Assembly: GCA_037974335.1 (NCBI GenBank)
Contig: CM075724.1
Span: 63,266,470-63,330,469 of the forward strand
Length of the DNA stretch: 64,000 nucleotides
Source: Prionace glauca
Lineage: Eukaryota > Chordata > Chondrichthyes > Carcharhiniformes > Carcharhinidae
Reading direction: 5' to 3'
Shown here: positions 45,485 to 57,797 of the stretch, one piece after another
Position numbering within the stretch: position 1 is the first letter of the stretch
How the letters are laid out: the number at the start of each line of letters is the position of its first letter
The notes under the pieces: model-generated
What the model was told of the DNA's origin: nothing
Database searches by the model: none
The model's input: the letters and a program-made list of their open reading frames with translations, nothing else
Position numbers and translations under genes: made by a program

Positions 45485-46156
45485 TGTCGTAGGTAAAAGG
45501 ACATCTCTGAGACTGTTAGTGAGTCAAAGTACAGTAGTTTTATTACAAAAGCTTTTGGGAGAGATCTGGTACCTAACGGTGGTTTACCAAGCTTCTGTCT
45601 GATCACTAATAAGTGTGGGTATTTAAACATCATGGTTCCAGCACCAGTCACGACGCAAACTCTGGCATCAGTCAGGACCTGCAATGCTTCTGACTCCAGT
45701 CATGATGCAGCCCCCAGCTTCAGCCAGGACCCGCAGTTCATCTGGCAGCTTCAGTCACGATGCAATCATCAGTACGGTCATGACACATAGCTTTTCCGGC
45801 AGTTTCAGCAGCTTCTTCATTGAAGTAACTTGTGTGGTCACGGCTTCCCAGAAGGAGTCCTCCTGTCAGATAGCTGTTCCCACATTCTACCTTCTGCAGT
45901 TGGTTAACTATGTTTAGCTAGTACAAACAGGTAAGGTTTGCATTGTCTATAAAATTACTTTCACATTTAACTATCTGTCTTTATGGAAATGAAAGTTAAA
46001 GGATGAAAGACATGAACAAGTAAGGAAAACATGAATAAATAATTTATATTGATACCAGGAGCAGTGTAAGCTTGAGGAGATCAGCCATGAGGGTTATATT
46101 TGTGATATATGCTAAGTACAAGATTCTTTAAATTCATTAACCCTTTCCCTTCTTCA
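45485..46156 (-). repeat. 3' LTR of the endogenous retrovirus
   Basis: In plus orientation it begins TGTCGTAGGTAAAA and ends CCCTTCTTCA. Just beyond it, the minus strand carries a purine-rich run (AAAAGGGGGGA), placed as a polypurine tract should be. It contains diverged short repeats of the 'ccagtcacgatgca' type. Confidence 0.8.
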
Positions 46157-46159
46157 GTC

Positions 46160-48060
46160 CCCCCTTTTGGTTGGGGCAACGCCCAAGCATAGCCCCATGA
46201 TCAATTCAGAACCAAATGTTACCAGCATATGGGTCTGCCTCTTCCATCACGAATTCTGCCCCTTCTACCTGTATACTTGCACTTGGCATAATACTAGCTG
46301 TTACCGTTTTACGACAAGCATTCAATAATGTCATACAAACTCAACAAGTGATAACAATGATAATTAATACAACTAACCCATGCATCAAGTATGATCCCCA
46401 CAACCCAAACCATTGCCCCAGCCATCCTGGAGGGTTATAATTATGATACTGGCTCCATTCATCTTGAATTGTCTTCGCAATCCAAGATGATCACATTTGA
46501 TGTGATCTGCCAAACGAGTTAAATTTTCTGAATCATCTGGGATATATGTGCAGCATTTGGATCCAATTATAATGCACATTCCTCCCTGGGAGGCTAACAC
46601 ATAATTGCATGCCACCTGGTTCTGTAAAGCAATGGCCCGGATAGCTACAACCACGGCTGATACCCCAGAGATGGCTGTGCTCACCTCCTCGAACCCATCT
46701 CTACTTTAATTTGCAACCCTCTGTAAAGTTGAGGCCATATGTATAAGTTCCTGAGCTGCTTTTGCCATTCCATAAGGTGGGTAGACTATCATGAAGAACC
46801 ATGCTGTCTCACTAATGGCTCGCTTAGCCCTAAGCAGGTATATTTCAGGGTGGTCCCATTAGTCAGTGTAATGGTGAATATAGGGCACCACATATGCTAA
46901 ATAACACGATCCTGCCATATCCCATAGAAGCCATGGGTAGGCATTGTTTCCACAGACAAAATAGGTACCATTATGTGCAGTTATGCTGCTCACATAAGCA
47001 GAGGAGAGGTTAACCAGGGCATCAGATGTGGAGCAATAGATTGCAAATTGTTGCTCCAAAGCCCAGGTGCCATTAGTGACATTAACTTACTGAGTACAGT
47101 AGCTACAGCCAACAGGTAAGGTTCCATTTCTTACCAAACCTTTGTTGGTTTTTCACAACAAAGTGGGGAGGAGAGTCTGATCTATTATAGCTAGGCTGAT
47201 AATGGTTCTTGAAGGCTGATAATGGTTCTTAAAGGCTGTTAGAGTACACCCTGTGCCTCCTAACCCCAAATCAGTATCACTGTCGCTGACATTGAAAATA
47301 CCTTGCATAGTGATGCCTGATGGGGTTTTAAATGTCACTTTCCTTGCTCCATCCTGGCTTCCATTCTGATTCAAAGTCCATTCTACCATTTCTGGAGTTG
47401 ACAAAGGGATAGAGAATAAAGGACTCCCCCTGCCCCCCTTCCTCCATGCAGGGGAATGGATGAGCAAACCCAGCACTTGCTCAAATTTGACTGTAATGTG
47501 TACAAGTGAGACATATACATGAAAGTGTTCATGTGATAGAGTTTGATTTTAACAATTTGACTGTAATGTGTACAAGTGAGACATATACATGAAAGTGTTC
47601 ATGTGATAGAGTTTGATTTTAACAAATTAATGCAATGAACACTTGGACCGGCCAAATCTCTTGTTGATGTATTTATCCTCCTGAGACAGCTGATGCTGCC
47701 GGGCAGAAGTCCATCCTGGTCCCTCAGATAAACACCGGAAATTCCAGTTACACCAAGTTACATTGCATGGGAGACCCCAACCACCTTGCCCCTCCAACAG
47801 AGTTGGCAACATGGTATGGTTAAGAAATCCTGAGCAGCGGTCCCTATGAGTCCCAGAACCTATTCCATGTGTCTGAAGGTTACAATAGACAGTCATCGTT
47901 ACAAAGATGCTTGCAATGCTCTGACCTCAACTCTACACAATCCCTTCTATACTTTCCCTCTGTAACTGGCAGGGCAGGGGTCGTGAGAAGCAGCAAGAGA
48001 ATCATACTGTCACTTAATTGGAACCCACGCAACCATTATACAATAGACCAAAGGCTATAT
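46160..48060 (-). pseudogene. Retroviral env remnant (fossil)
   Basis: A glycoprotein-like region with several N-glycosylation sites lies near 47060-46860. A transmembrane-subunit block with the gamma/epsilon cysteine pattern is near 46620-46530. It belongs to the provirus and is broken. Confidence 0.65.
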
Positions 48061-48169
48061 TGCCCACGCGCAACATCCTTTGCACCCGTTCAGCTTGCTT
48101 GGAGATCAGTTATCTCATGGACCTGTGAATTGAGCACATTACATACTTTTCCAATTGGTGCTGGTATAA

Positions 48170-51100
48170 TCTTTCAGCTGAGTCCAATGTTTCCAGACAC
48201 CCCTGCCTTGCATAGCTACACAGGCACGAGTATCACTTATGACCTCATAGGGGCTATTCCATTTGGAGGCAAACCCAGGTTTTCAAGGGAATGTCTTCAC
48301 CATAACCTTGCTGCCCACGGGGTGTACCTCAAGGGTCTGTTCTCGCTCATTTTGCTCATCCTTCACTATTTAGTTTTTTCTTACTGTTTTTCGCATATCC
48401 TTCAGTTGGGCACTTAGTTCTAAAACATTTTATCTAATCCTATCCCATAATGGGCCTACGTCTGTGCCACCAGTAATAATGGACTCGGGCAGTTGCATAG
48501 CCCTTCCAGTCATTAGCTCATATGGTGTCAGACTGATGGTTTGATTCGTAGTGGTTCTGAATTTCATTAATATGGTGGGCAACACCTTGGTCCATATTTT
48601 TCCTAAGTCCTACATGGCCTTTGCCAGGGAGGCCTTAAGTGTTCTATTCATACACTACACCATTCCTGAACTTTGAGCGTGGTAGGATAAAATTTTTGTT
48701 TTATCCCCATTAGTTGATATATGGTTTTTACTACCTTCCCCATGAAGTGTGATTGGAGTCTATTTGTGATGCTACCCCACATCTTGGGATAACTTCCTCA
48801 GCTGATATTCTCATCACCGTAGTGGCTGAACAGTTTTTAGTCGGGAATGCCTCTACCCATCTGGTGAATTGGTCAAATACCACCGAACAATAGGTTCTCC
48901 TGTGTGGCTGAGGAAGAGATCCTGTAAAGTCAATTTGTGGATGTTCCCAGGGAGACTTAGGGTGAGGCTGGTGCCCGATCCTGATTTTTACAGGCCTCCC
49001 TAGGTTATACTGGGCACAGGTTACATACCAATGACAATATTGTGCAATGTCCCATCCCATTCCTTTCCACCACCACTCCTTCCTTATGCTGGCTGTCATG
49101 GCATCTCTTCCCACATGTGACAGTCCATGATGTAACTGCATCAAAGTACGCTGGATACATTCTGGCGCTAGAACTTTGTCATTTAATCTCCATACACCTT
49201 TTTCATCGGGTGTAGCTCTTTGAGCTTTCCACCTTGCATGCTCTTCTTCAGTTATATCAGCATGTAGCTGTGAGATGTCTGTTGGGGATTCAACTGTAAC
49301 CAAGACGGTCGACATGGCTTGCACTTCTCCTGTTTCTAAGTTTGATTGTGCCACTTTATCAGCTGCCTGGCTTCCCTTAAAAATATACCACTCAGGGCTT
49401 TCCTTATTCAGTTCCTTTCAGTGTACCTTTACCTTCAATACTGCAGCTTCCAATGAGAGCTCGCAGGCATCCAATAAGGCTTTGATTATCTGTCCATTCT
49501 TGACAAGAGTGCCTCCCGCTGTAATAAATCCTTTTCTTCCCTAAATGGTCATATAGTCATGCACAATTCCAAATGCATATCTACTGTCGGTGTAAATGTT
49601 GACCCTTCTCCCTGCTGCCTCAGTAAAAGCTTGGATCAAGGCCACTAGTTCTGCCACTTGTGCTGACATACCTCTCTCTATCCTTCTTACTTGGACCACT
49701 TGTAAGTCCACATTTACCAGTGCCAATCCCTTTAGCAGTGACCTGTCTACATACTTCTGTGACCCATCCACAAACAGAGTCTCCTTTGGTGCCTCTAAGG
49801 GCACATCCTTTATTCTATTTTCCTCTATCTCCTCACCTACATTTCCACATGTGTGTGGTTTCCCTTCACCTAACATTCCTTCAGCGGAGTTCTCTCCCAT
49901 GTCTTGTATGATGGTGATGGACTTCTTCCATCACCATCATGGTGGGGGAAGAAGTACTGCCTCCCACTTCACCCTTCTCATATTTGAGACAGATCGTAAT
50001 TTTCCTGTGTTTAACATTTCCGCCAGGGTATGTTTGGTGTGCAAGACTATATTTCCTGTTATTACAATGGGCTCGCTGAGTTTTCACACCCATGTCACGC
50101 AATCCAGTGCAGCTATACACCAGGGTAATCCGATTGCTATGGGGCCCCCGGCTGTAGAATAATATCCCACTGGCCGCTGTTTGTCCCCATGGGTTTGGGT
50201 TACTGCTGCCGAGTAGAACCCTCCTTCATTGTTACAATAGATTTGAAAATCCTTACAAGCATCTGGTAACCCAAGTCCTGGGGCCAACATTAATCCTGCT
50301 TTTAGTTTACTATATGCCTCTTCCTCTTCTGATCCCCACTCCACTCGAGAGTGGGTTTCCCCCTTTTTAATAACCTTTGGATTGGCTCAACAAATTTGGC
50401 ATATTCTGGAATGAAGTTGTGGCTGTAATTAAATAAACCCAAAACCTTCCTTACCCCTCGGACAGTTACTGGCCTTGCATTTGTTGTATCGCCATTTTCC
50501 AGTCTACGGGCATTTCCTTGGTCCCTTTGGATATAAAATGTCCCAAATATGATACCTGTGGTTCTCCTATTTGGGCCTTTTTTGGGTATGCCTTTAACCT
50601 TCGAACTTCTAAGTGCTTCAAGACCGAGTATAGTGCCATCTAATGTTCCACTTTAGTTTCAGAGACTATCAAGACGTCATCTATGTATGCAAAATTGTGC
50701 TCCCTTTCGGGAGTTCCACTTGTTCCAGTATCTTACTCATTATCCAGTGAAATATATCCAGGCTGTTATGGAATCTCTGAAGGAGCCTGGTCCATGTATA
50801 CTGCTTATCATCAACTGTGAAAGCAAGTTTTTCCTGTGAATTAAAGTCCAAGAGGATGGACCAAAACCCCCTGGCAATATCTAATACTGTAAAAATCTCA
50901 TGGGATGGTGACAATCTGTTTAGGATGGTGGAGGAGCTGGCCACGATGGGATGTAGTTTAGGAGTTACTTTATTTAAAGCCGTATCATCAGTGGTTAATC
51001 ACTAACTCCCATCCGGTTTGGACGCCAGCCAAGTCGGGGAGTTGGTGGTATGGGTGGTCTCCCGCAGGATCCCTGTTTCCACCAATCACTTCACAATTTC

Positions 51101-51480
51101 CTCGACCGTCTTCTTGACTTCGAGCTTAATCGGATATTGTCGGTAAGGTTTATGCTCCGGACCTTCCACTATTATGGGGTCAATTTTAATTAGCCCAGTA
51201 TCTAGTTTAGTTTTTGTCTATATCCTTGGGACAGAGATGCATATGGCACCAAATCCACTGTCTCCTAATCGCAAATCATGTCCTGTTGCAGATGTGGCAT
51301 GGACGATTCCCAAATGTATTGCATGGGCTCTCACCTTTTCCTTTTTTCCATTGGCACGTGGCCAAATCAATTTACCCTTTCCACAATCTATTAAAACTTC
51401 ATATTCCTTCATTAAATCAAGTCCAATAATTGTTCCTTCACTGTACTTACACATATAAAATTGCATGGGTATATACAAAT
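48170..51480 (-). pseudogene. Retroviral pol remnant (fossil)
   Basis: Protease/RT, RNase H and integrase regions follow in the usual order. RNase H shows LFVDGSQKYVD and YTDSRYAFGIVHDY (about 49790-49545). Integrase shows the HHCC zinc-binding region and a DFTGSLPQ core block (about 49140-48900). It belongs to the provirus and is broken. Confidence 0.8.
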
Positions 51481-51499
51481 TATTTAATTCTGCCAGAGT

Positions 51500-52900
51500 G
51501 GTTTTACTTAGATAGGCTGGGGTTTTCTGTCATGTAAATCATGGGTAGGGGTAGGTCTTTGATGGATATGGAGCCTCTCGTGTCCACCAGCATCTCACAT
51601 TGTCTGCCCCTTACTAGTGCAGACACGTAAATCCTACTTTCCTTATTACCCATACTCAATGGAGCTGCCGACTGACAGTTAGCCTCCTCCGTTGCAGCAG
51701 GGGAGACTGGGTTAGGTTGACCATGTTTGCTCCGACAAGTGGCTTCTGTACGCCTACGCTTGTTGCAAAATTGGCATGTAAACATTTTCCTCTTACCTCC
51801 CCCACCCCCACCCACTTAGGGGCCCTACAGTCCCGGGTGAAATGTCCTGGCTTCCCACAATTATGACAACTCCCCATCGGTTTGATCCCATATAACGTTA
51901 GCCCTTTCATCATCATCAGTAAGGGAAACCAGTCCTGTGACTGAGTACAGTTTGATCCCATCAGTTAAGGCTATGTGCTCCTGCTTTATTCTTGAGTATT
52001 GCTTTTGGTCTGGTCCGTCTTTTATTCCAGAACCCATTCCACTAATTCATCATAATCCCATGAATTGATGACTCCCATTTTAAGGATTTTCTGATGAGCC
52101 AGTGACAGCCCATCTTTATATGTCTGGATGAATGCCCTATCTGTATGGGAGGATTCGGGCATCCCCGAGCATTCCTGGTAGATCTTAAAAAGTCACTTCC
52201 CATATTCGGAGGTCTCTTCACCCTTCTGTTGTTTAGTATTTGTAATTTTACACCAGTTGGTGGTGCATGACCTAGGACACACTGAACTTCTGCCTTAAAC
52301 TGATTAAGTGCTTCCTGTTGTGCCTCCAAGTCTACTGTTAACTCAACTGCGTGTGTCCATCTTCCTCCCCGGTAATGAAACCGAGGCTGGTTGGCGGGGT
52401 CCTGTTGGTCCGCCCCGTTCCCATCAGTCTCCATTTGTCCTGTGGGCAGGCGGCTCGTACCAACTGATGCATATCTCAAAAGTGTAACTGTTGGACTGTG
52501 TCCAACTCTGACCAAAATTTGACATTCGCACTCCAGGGTTGAAATTCACCAGCAAAATCAGGATCTGGTGTCTTTCCCCTGGGGTGAAGGGCTTAAATTT
52601 GGCAGTGGGGGTATTTATAGTGTCTCCTGAGTTATACAGGCTACGTTATGAACCTCCTCCTCTTCGGAGTTAAAATCTCCTACTGGCGCCCTGGGTTTTA
52701 TTATTGACTGAGATACGGGGGTAGAGATCTCCAAGAATGGTCCCCTAATGTTTGACTTCTTTTTTCCAATTCTCTAACATGTGATTCTAAAGTCTTGATT
52801 CTTTCCTCATCATCGGCCGATTTTTTACTAGAGACAGAGGCCTACTTAATCAGTCCGGCTAGTAGATGCACCAACAAAACTCCAGTTTTCTTGGTCTTGT
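51500..52900 (-). pseudogene. Retroviral gag remnant (fossil)
   Basis: The nucleocapsid zinc knuckle CHNCGKPGHFTRDC is visible near 51860-51820, and matrix/capsid-like sequence lies upstream. It belongs to the provirus and is broken. Confidence 0.75.
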
Positions 52901-53319
52901 CTTTCTTTTCTTTCCCTAGCTACTTATGCTGTTGATTCAGATGATGGGATGAGTCCCACCCCCCTTTTGTCATTTGTTTAATGAGTCTGTCTCTTTCAGT
53001 CATGTATTGGTTTATCAGGGATCCCAGGACTCCCCACTGTTTTTGTGACTCCGGCATATAAGTTTATACTCACCAGCTGGAGTCTTCTATTCTCCATTCT
53101 CACTCTCCCACTCCTAGGCAGCTATTATCGGAGTCCGTTGATAGCTGTTAAGGGTGATCAAATCCCTCCGCACCACCGCTTACACTATAAAGCTGACTTT
53201 TCTTTTCCCACTGGCAATCACTCAGACAGTCTCTCTCTCATTCACGTCTGAACATCACACCTAGGCACCTCTTTCTCCAGTCTCTACACCCACTTCAACT
53301 TCCTGACCTTGGCATGGGA

Positions 53320-53346
53320 GTGGGGCGGGGGGGGGGGGGGGGGGGG
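53320..53346. repeat. Poly-G tract
   Basis: A G run of about 20 bases lies inside the provirus leader. Its length is unreliable. Confidence 0.9.
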
Positions 53347-53567
53347 CTACCCCTCTTAACAGCCAGTCTAAGGCTGTGTGATAGAGACGAATGTCTTCTT
53401 ATCCGCATATTTTCAGTTAAGATGTCTTCCACTTCCACAATCTCTCATCACAGATGATTGTCCACTGTAGGTTGACCCACTCCATTGGGTTCGATGTTCT
53501 ATCCCGGTGCCTTTGTTGTGGCCATTGATCCGGGTCTGCAAACAGAATCCTGTTCATGATACCAATT

Positions 53568-53987
53568 TGTTGTTGGTAAAATAATAACTCTGAGACTGTT
53601 AGTGAGTCAAAGTACAACGGCTTTATTACAAAAGCTTTTGAGAGAAGTTGGTTCCTAAAGTGGTCTGCCAGACTTCTCCCCGAATACGAGTGTGGATATT
53701 TATACAGTACCGTTCCCAGTCCCAGTCTTGACGCAGTTCCCAGCTCCAGTCACGATTGCAGCTCCCAGCTCCAGTCACAATCACAGCTCTCTTTCTTCAG
53801 GTAACTTGTGTGGTCCTGGCCATCTCAACATGATTCCTACTTTCAAACAGCCGTTATTGAGCTTCAGCATCTGCAGCTGTTTAGCTATGTTTAGTTAGCA
53901 CACAAGCCTACACAGACAGATAAGGTTTGCAATGCTTTTGCACAAATTCCAGATACAAAATTCATTATTACAAATTTCCCTTCTTCA
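53568..53987 (-). repeat. 5' LTR of the endogenous retrovirus
   Basis: In plus orientation it begins TGTTGTTGGTAAAA and ends CCCTTCTTCA, i.e. TG...CA. It shares its first about 60 bases ('gactgttagtgagtcaaagt', 'ttattacaaaagcttttg'), several interior blocks and its last 10 bases with the 3' LTR. It is shorter than the 3' LTR. Confidence 0.8.
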
Positions 53988-55940
53988 GATGAAACTGTGG
54001 TTTACTAAAGGAGTTGAATCTCTTATGAATAGGTAGAAGACTTATATAAAGATGAGACGTGAAGGCGCAGTTAGGGTCCCTGAGAGCTACAAGTTAGCCA
54101 GGAAGGGCCTAAAGAGAGAGCTAAGAAGAGCAAGGACGGGACTTGAAATGTCTTTGGCAGCTAGAATGAAGGAAAACCCTAAAGCTTCCTATAAGTATGT
54201 CAGGAATAAAAGAATGAGTAGAGTAAGATTTGGGCCAGTCAAGTACAGTAGTGGGAAGTTACGCATGGAGACCGAAGAGATAAGAAAGGTGCTAAATGAA
54301 TATTTTTCGTCAGTATTCACACAGGAAAAAGACAACATTGTCGAGGAGAATACCGAGATACAGGCTATTTAGACTTGACAGGATTGAGGTTCATAAGGAG
54401 GAGTGTTAGCAATTCTGGAAAGTATGAAAATAGATAAATTCATTGGGCCAGATGGGATTTATCCTAGGATTCTCTGGGAAGTTAGCGAGGAGATTGCAGA
54501 GCCTTTGGCTTTGATCTTTATGTTGTCGTTGTCTACAGGAATAGTACCAGAAGACTGGAGGATAGCAAATGTTGTCCCCTTGTTCAAGAAGGGGAGTAGA
54601 GACAACCCTGGTAATTATAGACCAGTGAGCCTTACTTCTGTTGTGGGCAAAGTTTTGGAGAGGATTATAAGAGATAGGATTTATAATCATCTAGAAAGGA
54701 ATAATATGATTAGGGATAGTCAACACGGTTTTTTGAAGGGTAGGTCATGCTTCACAAACCTTATTGAGTTCTTTGAAAAGGTGATCAAAGAGGTGGATGA
54801 GGGTAAAGCAGTTGATGTGGTGTATATGGATTTCAGTAAAGTGTTTGAGTAAAGTGTGTTAAAGTTTCCCCACAATAGACTATTGCAGAACATACAGAGG
54901 CATGGGATCGAGGGGGATTTAGTGGTTTGGATCAGAAATTGGTTAGCTGTAAGAAGACAGAGGGTGGTGATTAATGGGAAATGTTCATCCTGGAGTTCAG
55001 TTACTAGTGGTGTACCACAAGGATCTGTTTTGAGGCTACTGCTGTTTGTCATTTTTATAAATGACCTAGGTGAGGACGTAGAAGGATGGGTTAGTAAATT
55101 TGCAGATGACAGTAAAGTCGGTGGAATTGTGGACAGTGAAGTCAGGTTACAGAGGGACATAGATAAGCTGCAGAGCTGGGCTGAGAGGTGGCAAATGGAG
55201 TTTAATGTGGAAAAGTGTGAAGTGATTCACTTTGGAAGGAGTAACAGGAATACAGATTACTGGGCTAATGATAAGATACTTGGTAGTCTGGATGAGCAGA
55301 GAGATCTCGGTGTCCATGTGCATTGATCTCTGAAAGTTGGCACCCAGGTTGATAGGGTTGTTAAGTAGGCGTACAGTGTGTTAGCTTTTAATCAGTAGAG
55401 GGATTGCGTTTTGGAGCCATGAGGTCATGTTGCAGCTGTACAAAACTCTGGCGTGGTGGAGTATTATGTACAGTTCTGGTTGCCACATTATTGGAAGGAT
55501 GTGGAAGCATTGGAAAGGGTGCAGAGGAGATTTACCAGGATGTTGCATGGTATGGTGGGAAGGTCTTACAGGGAAAGGCTGAGGGGCTTGAGGCTGTTTT
55601 CATTAGAGATGGTTAAGAGGTGACTTAGAGGCATACAAGATGATCAATGGATTAGATAGCATGGACAGTGAGAGCCTTTTTCCTTTGATGGTGATGACTG
55701 GCATGATGGGCCTAGCTTTAAATTGAGGGATGATAGATCTGGGACAGATATCAGAGTTCTTTACTCAGTAGTAAGGGCATGGAATGCCCTGCCTGGAACA
55801 GTAGTGGACTCAACATTAAGGGTATTTAAATGGTCATTGGATGAATATATGGATATAGGAAAAGTGTAGGTTAAATGGGCTTTAGATTGGTTTTCACAGG
55901 TCAGTGCAACATCAAGTACTGCTTGTGGGCCAAGAGGAAA
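53988..55940 (+). mobile_element. CR1 subfamily B-like LINE, linker to 3' UTR
   Basis: It starts at KLWFTKGVESL in the endonuclease-RT linker, directly at the retroviral LTR end. Frames 54052-54372, 54403-54852 and 54856-55326 encode KENPKASYKYVRNKRMSR, GPDGIYPRILWEVSEE, NYRPVSLTSVVGKVLE, VVYMDFSKVFE, SGVPQGSVLRLLLFVIFINDL and FADDSK. The rest, to about 55940, is the C-terminus and a decayed 3' UTR. Stops at 54370 and 54850 and frameshifts beyond 55320 make it inactive. Motif C is intact. Confidence 0.85.
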
Positions 55941-56209
55941 ATGAATGCCAATTATCCCTTGTGCTTGGAATCTCTCCCTCCTCCCCATTCCCACCGTAGC
56001 CAACCAGTGAATACCTCCCCCTACCACAGCCAACCTCTTTCAATTTAACAACCTGCCAGTCAGGAAACATATTTAAAAATAAATTAAATGTAATTAAAAG
56101 AAATTGAACTGGGCAGCACCTTAGGCTTATTTCATGGTTTTTTCCTCCTTATGTTATCTCTATTCCCTAACTCAAGTCCTCTAAGCTGACCATAGTCCAT
56201 GTCTGTTTT
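55941..56209. other. No recognisable feature
   Basis: I see no gene or repeat family. Confidence 0.35.
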
Positions 56210-56605
56210 ATGGCCTGCCTGCTATACTTGTGTGCTTACTCTCAATTTACACCCAAATAATGACTTCCTATTTTTGCTACTAACCTTTTATCTACATTAT
56301 ACATACCTACTACACATATGCCTCACACTCAACTTGTCCAAATCATGAAGCATCTCTACCCTCCTCACAGCTCACCTTCCCACCCAACTTTGCATGGTAC
56401 TAATACATTTAATCCCCGCTTTCAAACCATTCATCTATGTGAACAGTTGGGGTACCTGGCCCAGATCCCTGCAGTACCATACTAGTCACTGTATATCAAT
56501 TGGAAAGAGCCATTTATGCCAACTCTTCACTTTCTATCTGCTAACCAGCTTTCTAATCATCACTACCCAGATACCCATGCACTTAAAAAATATAGTCTGC
56601 TATCA
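56210..56605 (-). mobile_element. CR1-type RT fragment, old
   Basis: In plus orientation it reads antisense CR1: 'tatgtgaacagttggggtac', 'gatccctgcagtaccatact' and 'ttctatctgctaaccagctt'. This is the VSG-PQGS-LGP region up to the WI-NWL-RRQ region. It is short and heavily mutated. Confidence 0.6.
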
Positions 56606-56617
56606 CAGATCTTGCCA

Positions 56618-56853
56618 GAGCCTTTGGGGCAGTATCATTGTTAGCATGGCTACCTCAGCACCAGGGGCCTGGGTTCAATTCTGGCTTTGGTGGAATTTGC
56701 ATGTTCTCCCCATGTGTGGAGTTAGATGGATTGGCCATGCTAAATTGCCCCTCACTGTCTGTCAAGGGGACTAGTAAATGTGTCAGGGCTCAGTGGGATT
56801 GCTGTTGGTACAGATTTGATCCTGCACTGTAGGGATTCTGTGATTCACTATTT
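56618..56853 (+). mobile_element. tRNA-derived SINE (HE1-like)
   Basis: A tRNA-like head ('ggcagtatcattgttagcat', B box near 'gggttcaattctgg') is followed by 'gcatgttctccccatgtgtg' and 'gattggccatgctaaattgc', and a tail 'ctgcactgtagggattctgt'. It is missing part of the core found in the copy at 36590. Confidence 0.75.
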
Positions 56854-57150
56854 AATATTTAGTCAATCTGATTGTAACTGCAATTCCACATTTCCAGCCA
56901 CCTCATAGGGCCAAGGCAGCAGGCACATGGGAACACTTCCCCCCCCCCTCCCTGTAGCAGTAGCAGCATTAATTTTGCTAATATACTAGCTAGGTCACAA
57001 CCTGGAAATTTCATTACAGCAAAAATCACCACACTGCATTGGTTCATGGATGTCTAGCACCATCTTCAGGACAACATTTTGCTCTTGCCACTCAAACAAA
57101 GTACTTTTAGATTGGTATGGATGAAAGATGAATACTCAGTAAAGCTACAT
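56854..57150. other. No recognisable feature
   Basis: A short C-run lies near 56939-56949. No gene is seen. This is downstream flank of the GST gene on the minus strand. Confidence 0.4.
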
Positions 57151-57291
57151 TTGTTACTATAATATTTTAATAAGGTTTAACAGAGCAATGAGAGACTGCA
57201 CCATGACAAAAGTTAATCTTTATGCAAAGGCCAACACAAGTAATGCATAAAGGATCTGTTATTGATGCAAATGATTCAGAAATTGTCAAAC
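57150..57291 (-). other. Putative 3' UTR and polyadenylation signal of the GST gene
   Basis: Minus-strand sequence after the stop is A/T-rich and contains ATTAAA at about 57167-57162, a common variant polyadenylation signal, about 125 bases after the stop. The end of the UTR is inferred. Confidence 0.45.
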
Positions 57292-57424
57292 TCAAACATC
57301 TTTCAAAACATCCATGGTTGGAGGGTTCTCCTTCCAATGGGGAGGCCACGTAGCTTGGATGCTGGGTCGCTCTCTCAGTCTATTGTAGTACTCCACCAGC
57401 TTGGGATACTTATCAGTTGATAAT
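57292..57424 (-). CDS. gstr: Last coding exon of a rho-class glutathione S-transferase
   Basis: On the minus strand, after the acceptor TTTGATCTTTTCAG at 57425, the exon encodes 44 residues and a stop (57294-57292). It opens LSTDKYPKLVEYYNRLRERP, continues SIQATWPPHWKENPPTMD and ends VLKDV. This matches the C-terminus I remember for fish rho-class (GST-A type) cytosolic GSTs: YPKL-EY--L--RPSI-A-WPPHW-ENP ending LKD(V/I). The enzyme conjugates glutathione to electrophiles in the cytosol, and this exon is the end of its helical C-terminal domain. The exon starts in phase 2 (one base completes a split codon). No stop or frameshift is seen. Upstream exons, with the thioredoxin-like N-terminal domain and catalytic residue, should lie at higher coordinates on the minus strand, but I could not find them between here and 64000. 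It could be a lone retained exon, though the clean splice site and reading frame favour a live gene. Confidence 0.75.
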
Positions 57425-57797
57425 CTGAAAAGATCAAAATGATTTGTTAGAACAATGGAATTCACGGCATGGCTTCAAATAACTTCTCTTGCCCGTACAC
57501 CAACTGTTTAAGATGTTGGAGTGCCCTCTTGTGGGCAGCTGCTGTTACTGAAAAAAGTAGAGCAGCAGGCCCAGAGAAGAAATCAGCTGGACATACAAGT
57601 GGCATCTGGCTGATTGTCGGGATGATTATGCTTGGAAACAGGCTTTGGAGACTTGCAATGTTCTCCAGGCACACTAGTTCTCTTACCACTCCTCCTCCAC
57701 ACCAACCTCCGCCGCCGCCCCCCCCCCCCCCCCCCCCTCCTGAAATTAGCAGGGCTTGCAACTGTTCCCCCATGAACAGAGAACAGAGATCCTCACT
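57425..57797. other. Intron of the GST gene with a poly-C tract
   Basis: The sequence lies directly upstream of the last GST exon on the minus strand. A C run (about 57719-57737) produces a spurious Gly-rich frame on the minus strand (57462-57866). No other exon is recognised. Confidence 0.5.

Larger units (their letters stand above)
45485..53987 (-). mobile_element. Class I (gamma/epsilon-like) endogenous retrovirus, broken
   Basis: A provirus lies on the minus strand with LTRs at both ends. Recognisable parts in order are gag with one zinc knuckle, protease, reverse transcriptase, RNase H, integrase and env. The env relic has a transmembrane-subunit disulfide motif of the gamma/epsilon type. 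It is a fossil: all genes are interrupted, with well over ten breaks. The two LTRs are clearly diverged and of different length, so the insertion is old. I found no perfect target-site duplication. Plus-strand CR1 sequence abuts both ends. The class is inferred from pol and env style. Confidence 0.85.

Noticed and set aside
47869-48417. 182-codon plus-strand frame
   Set aside because: It is antisense to the integrase/env part of the provirus and has no recognisable domain.
49596-50162. 188-codon plus-strand frame
   Set aside because: It is the antisense shadow of the retroviral pol remnant on the minus strand.
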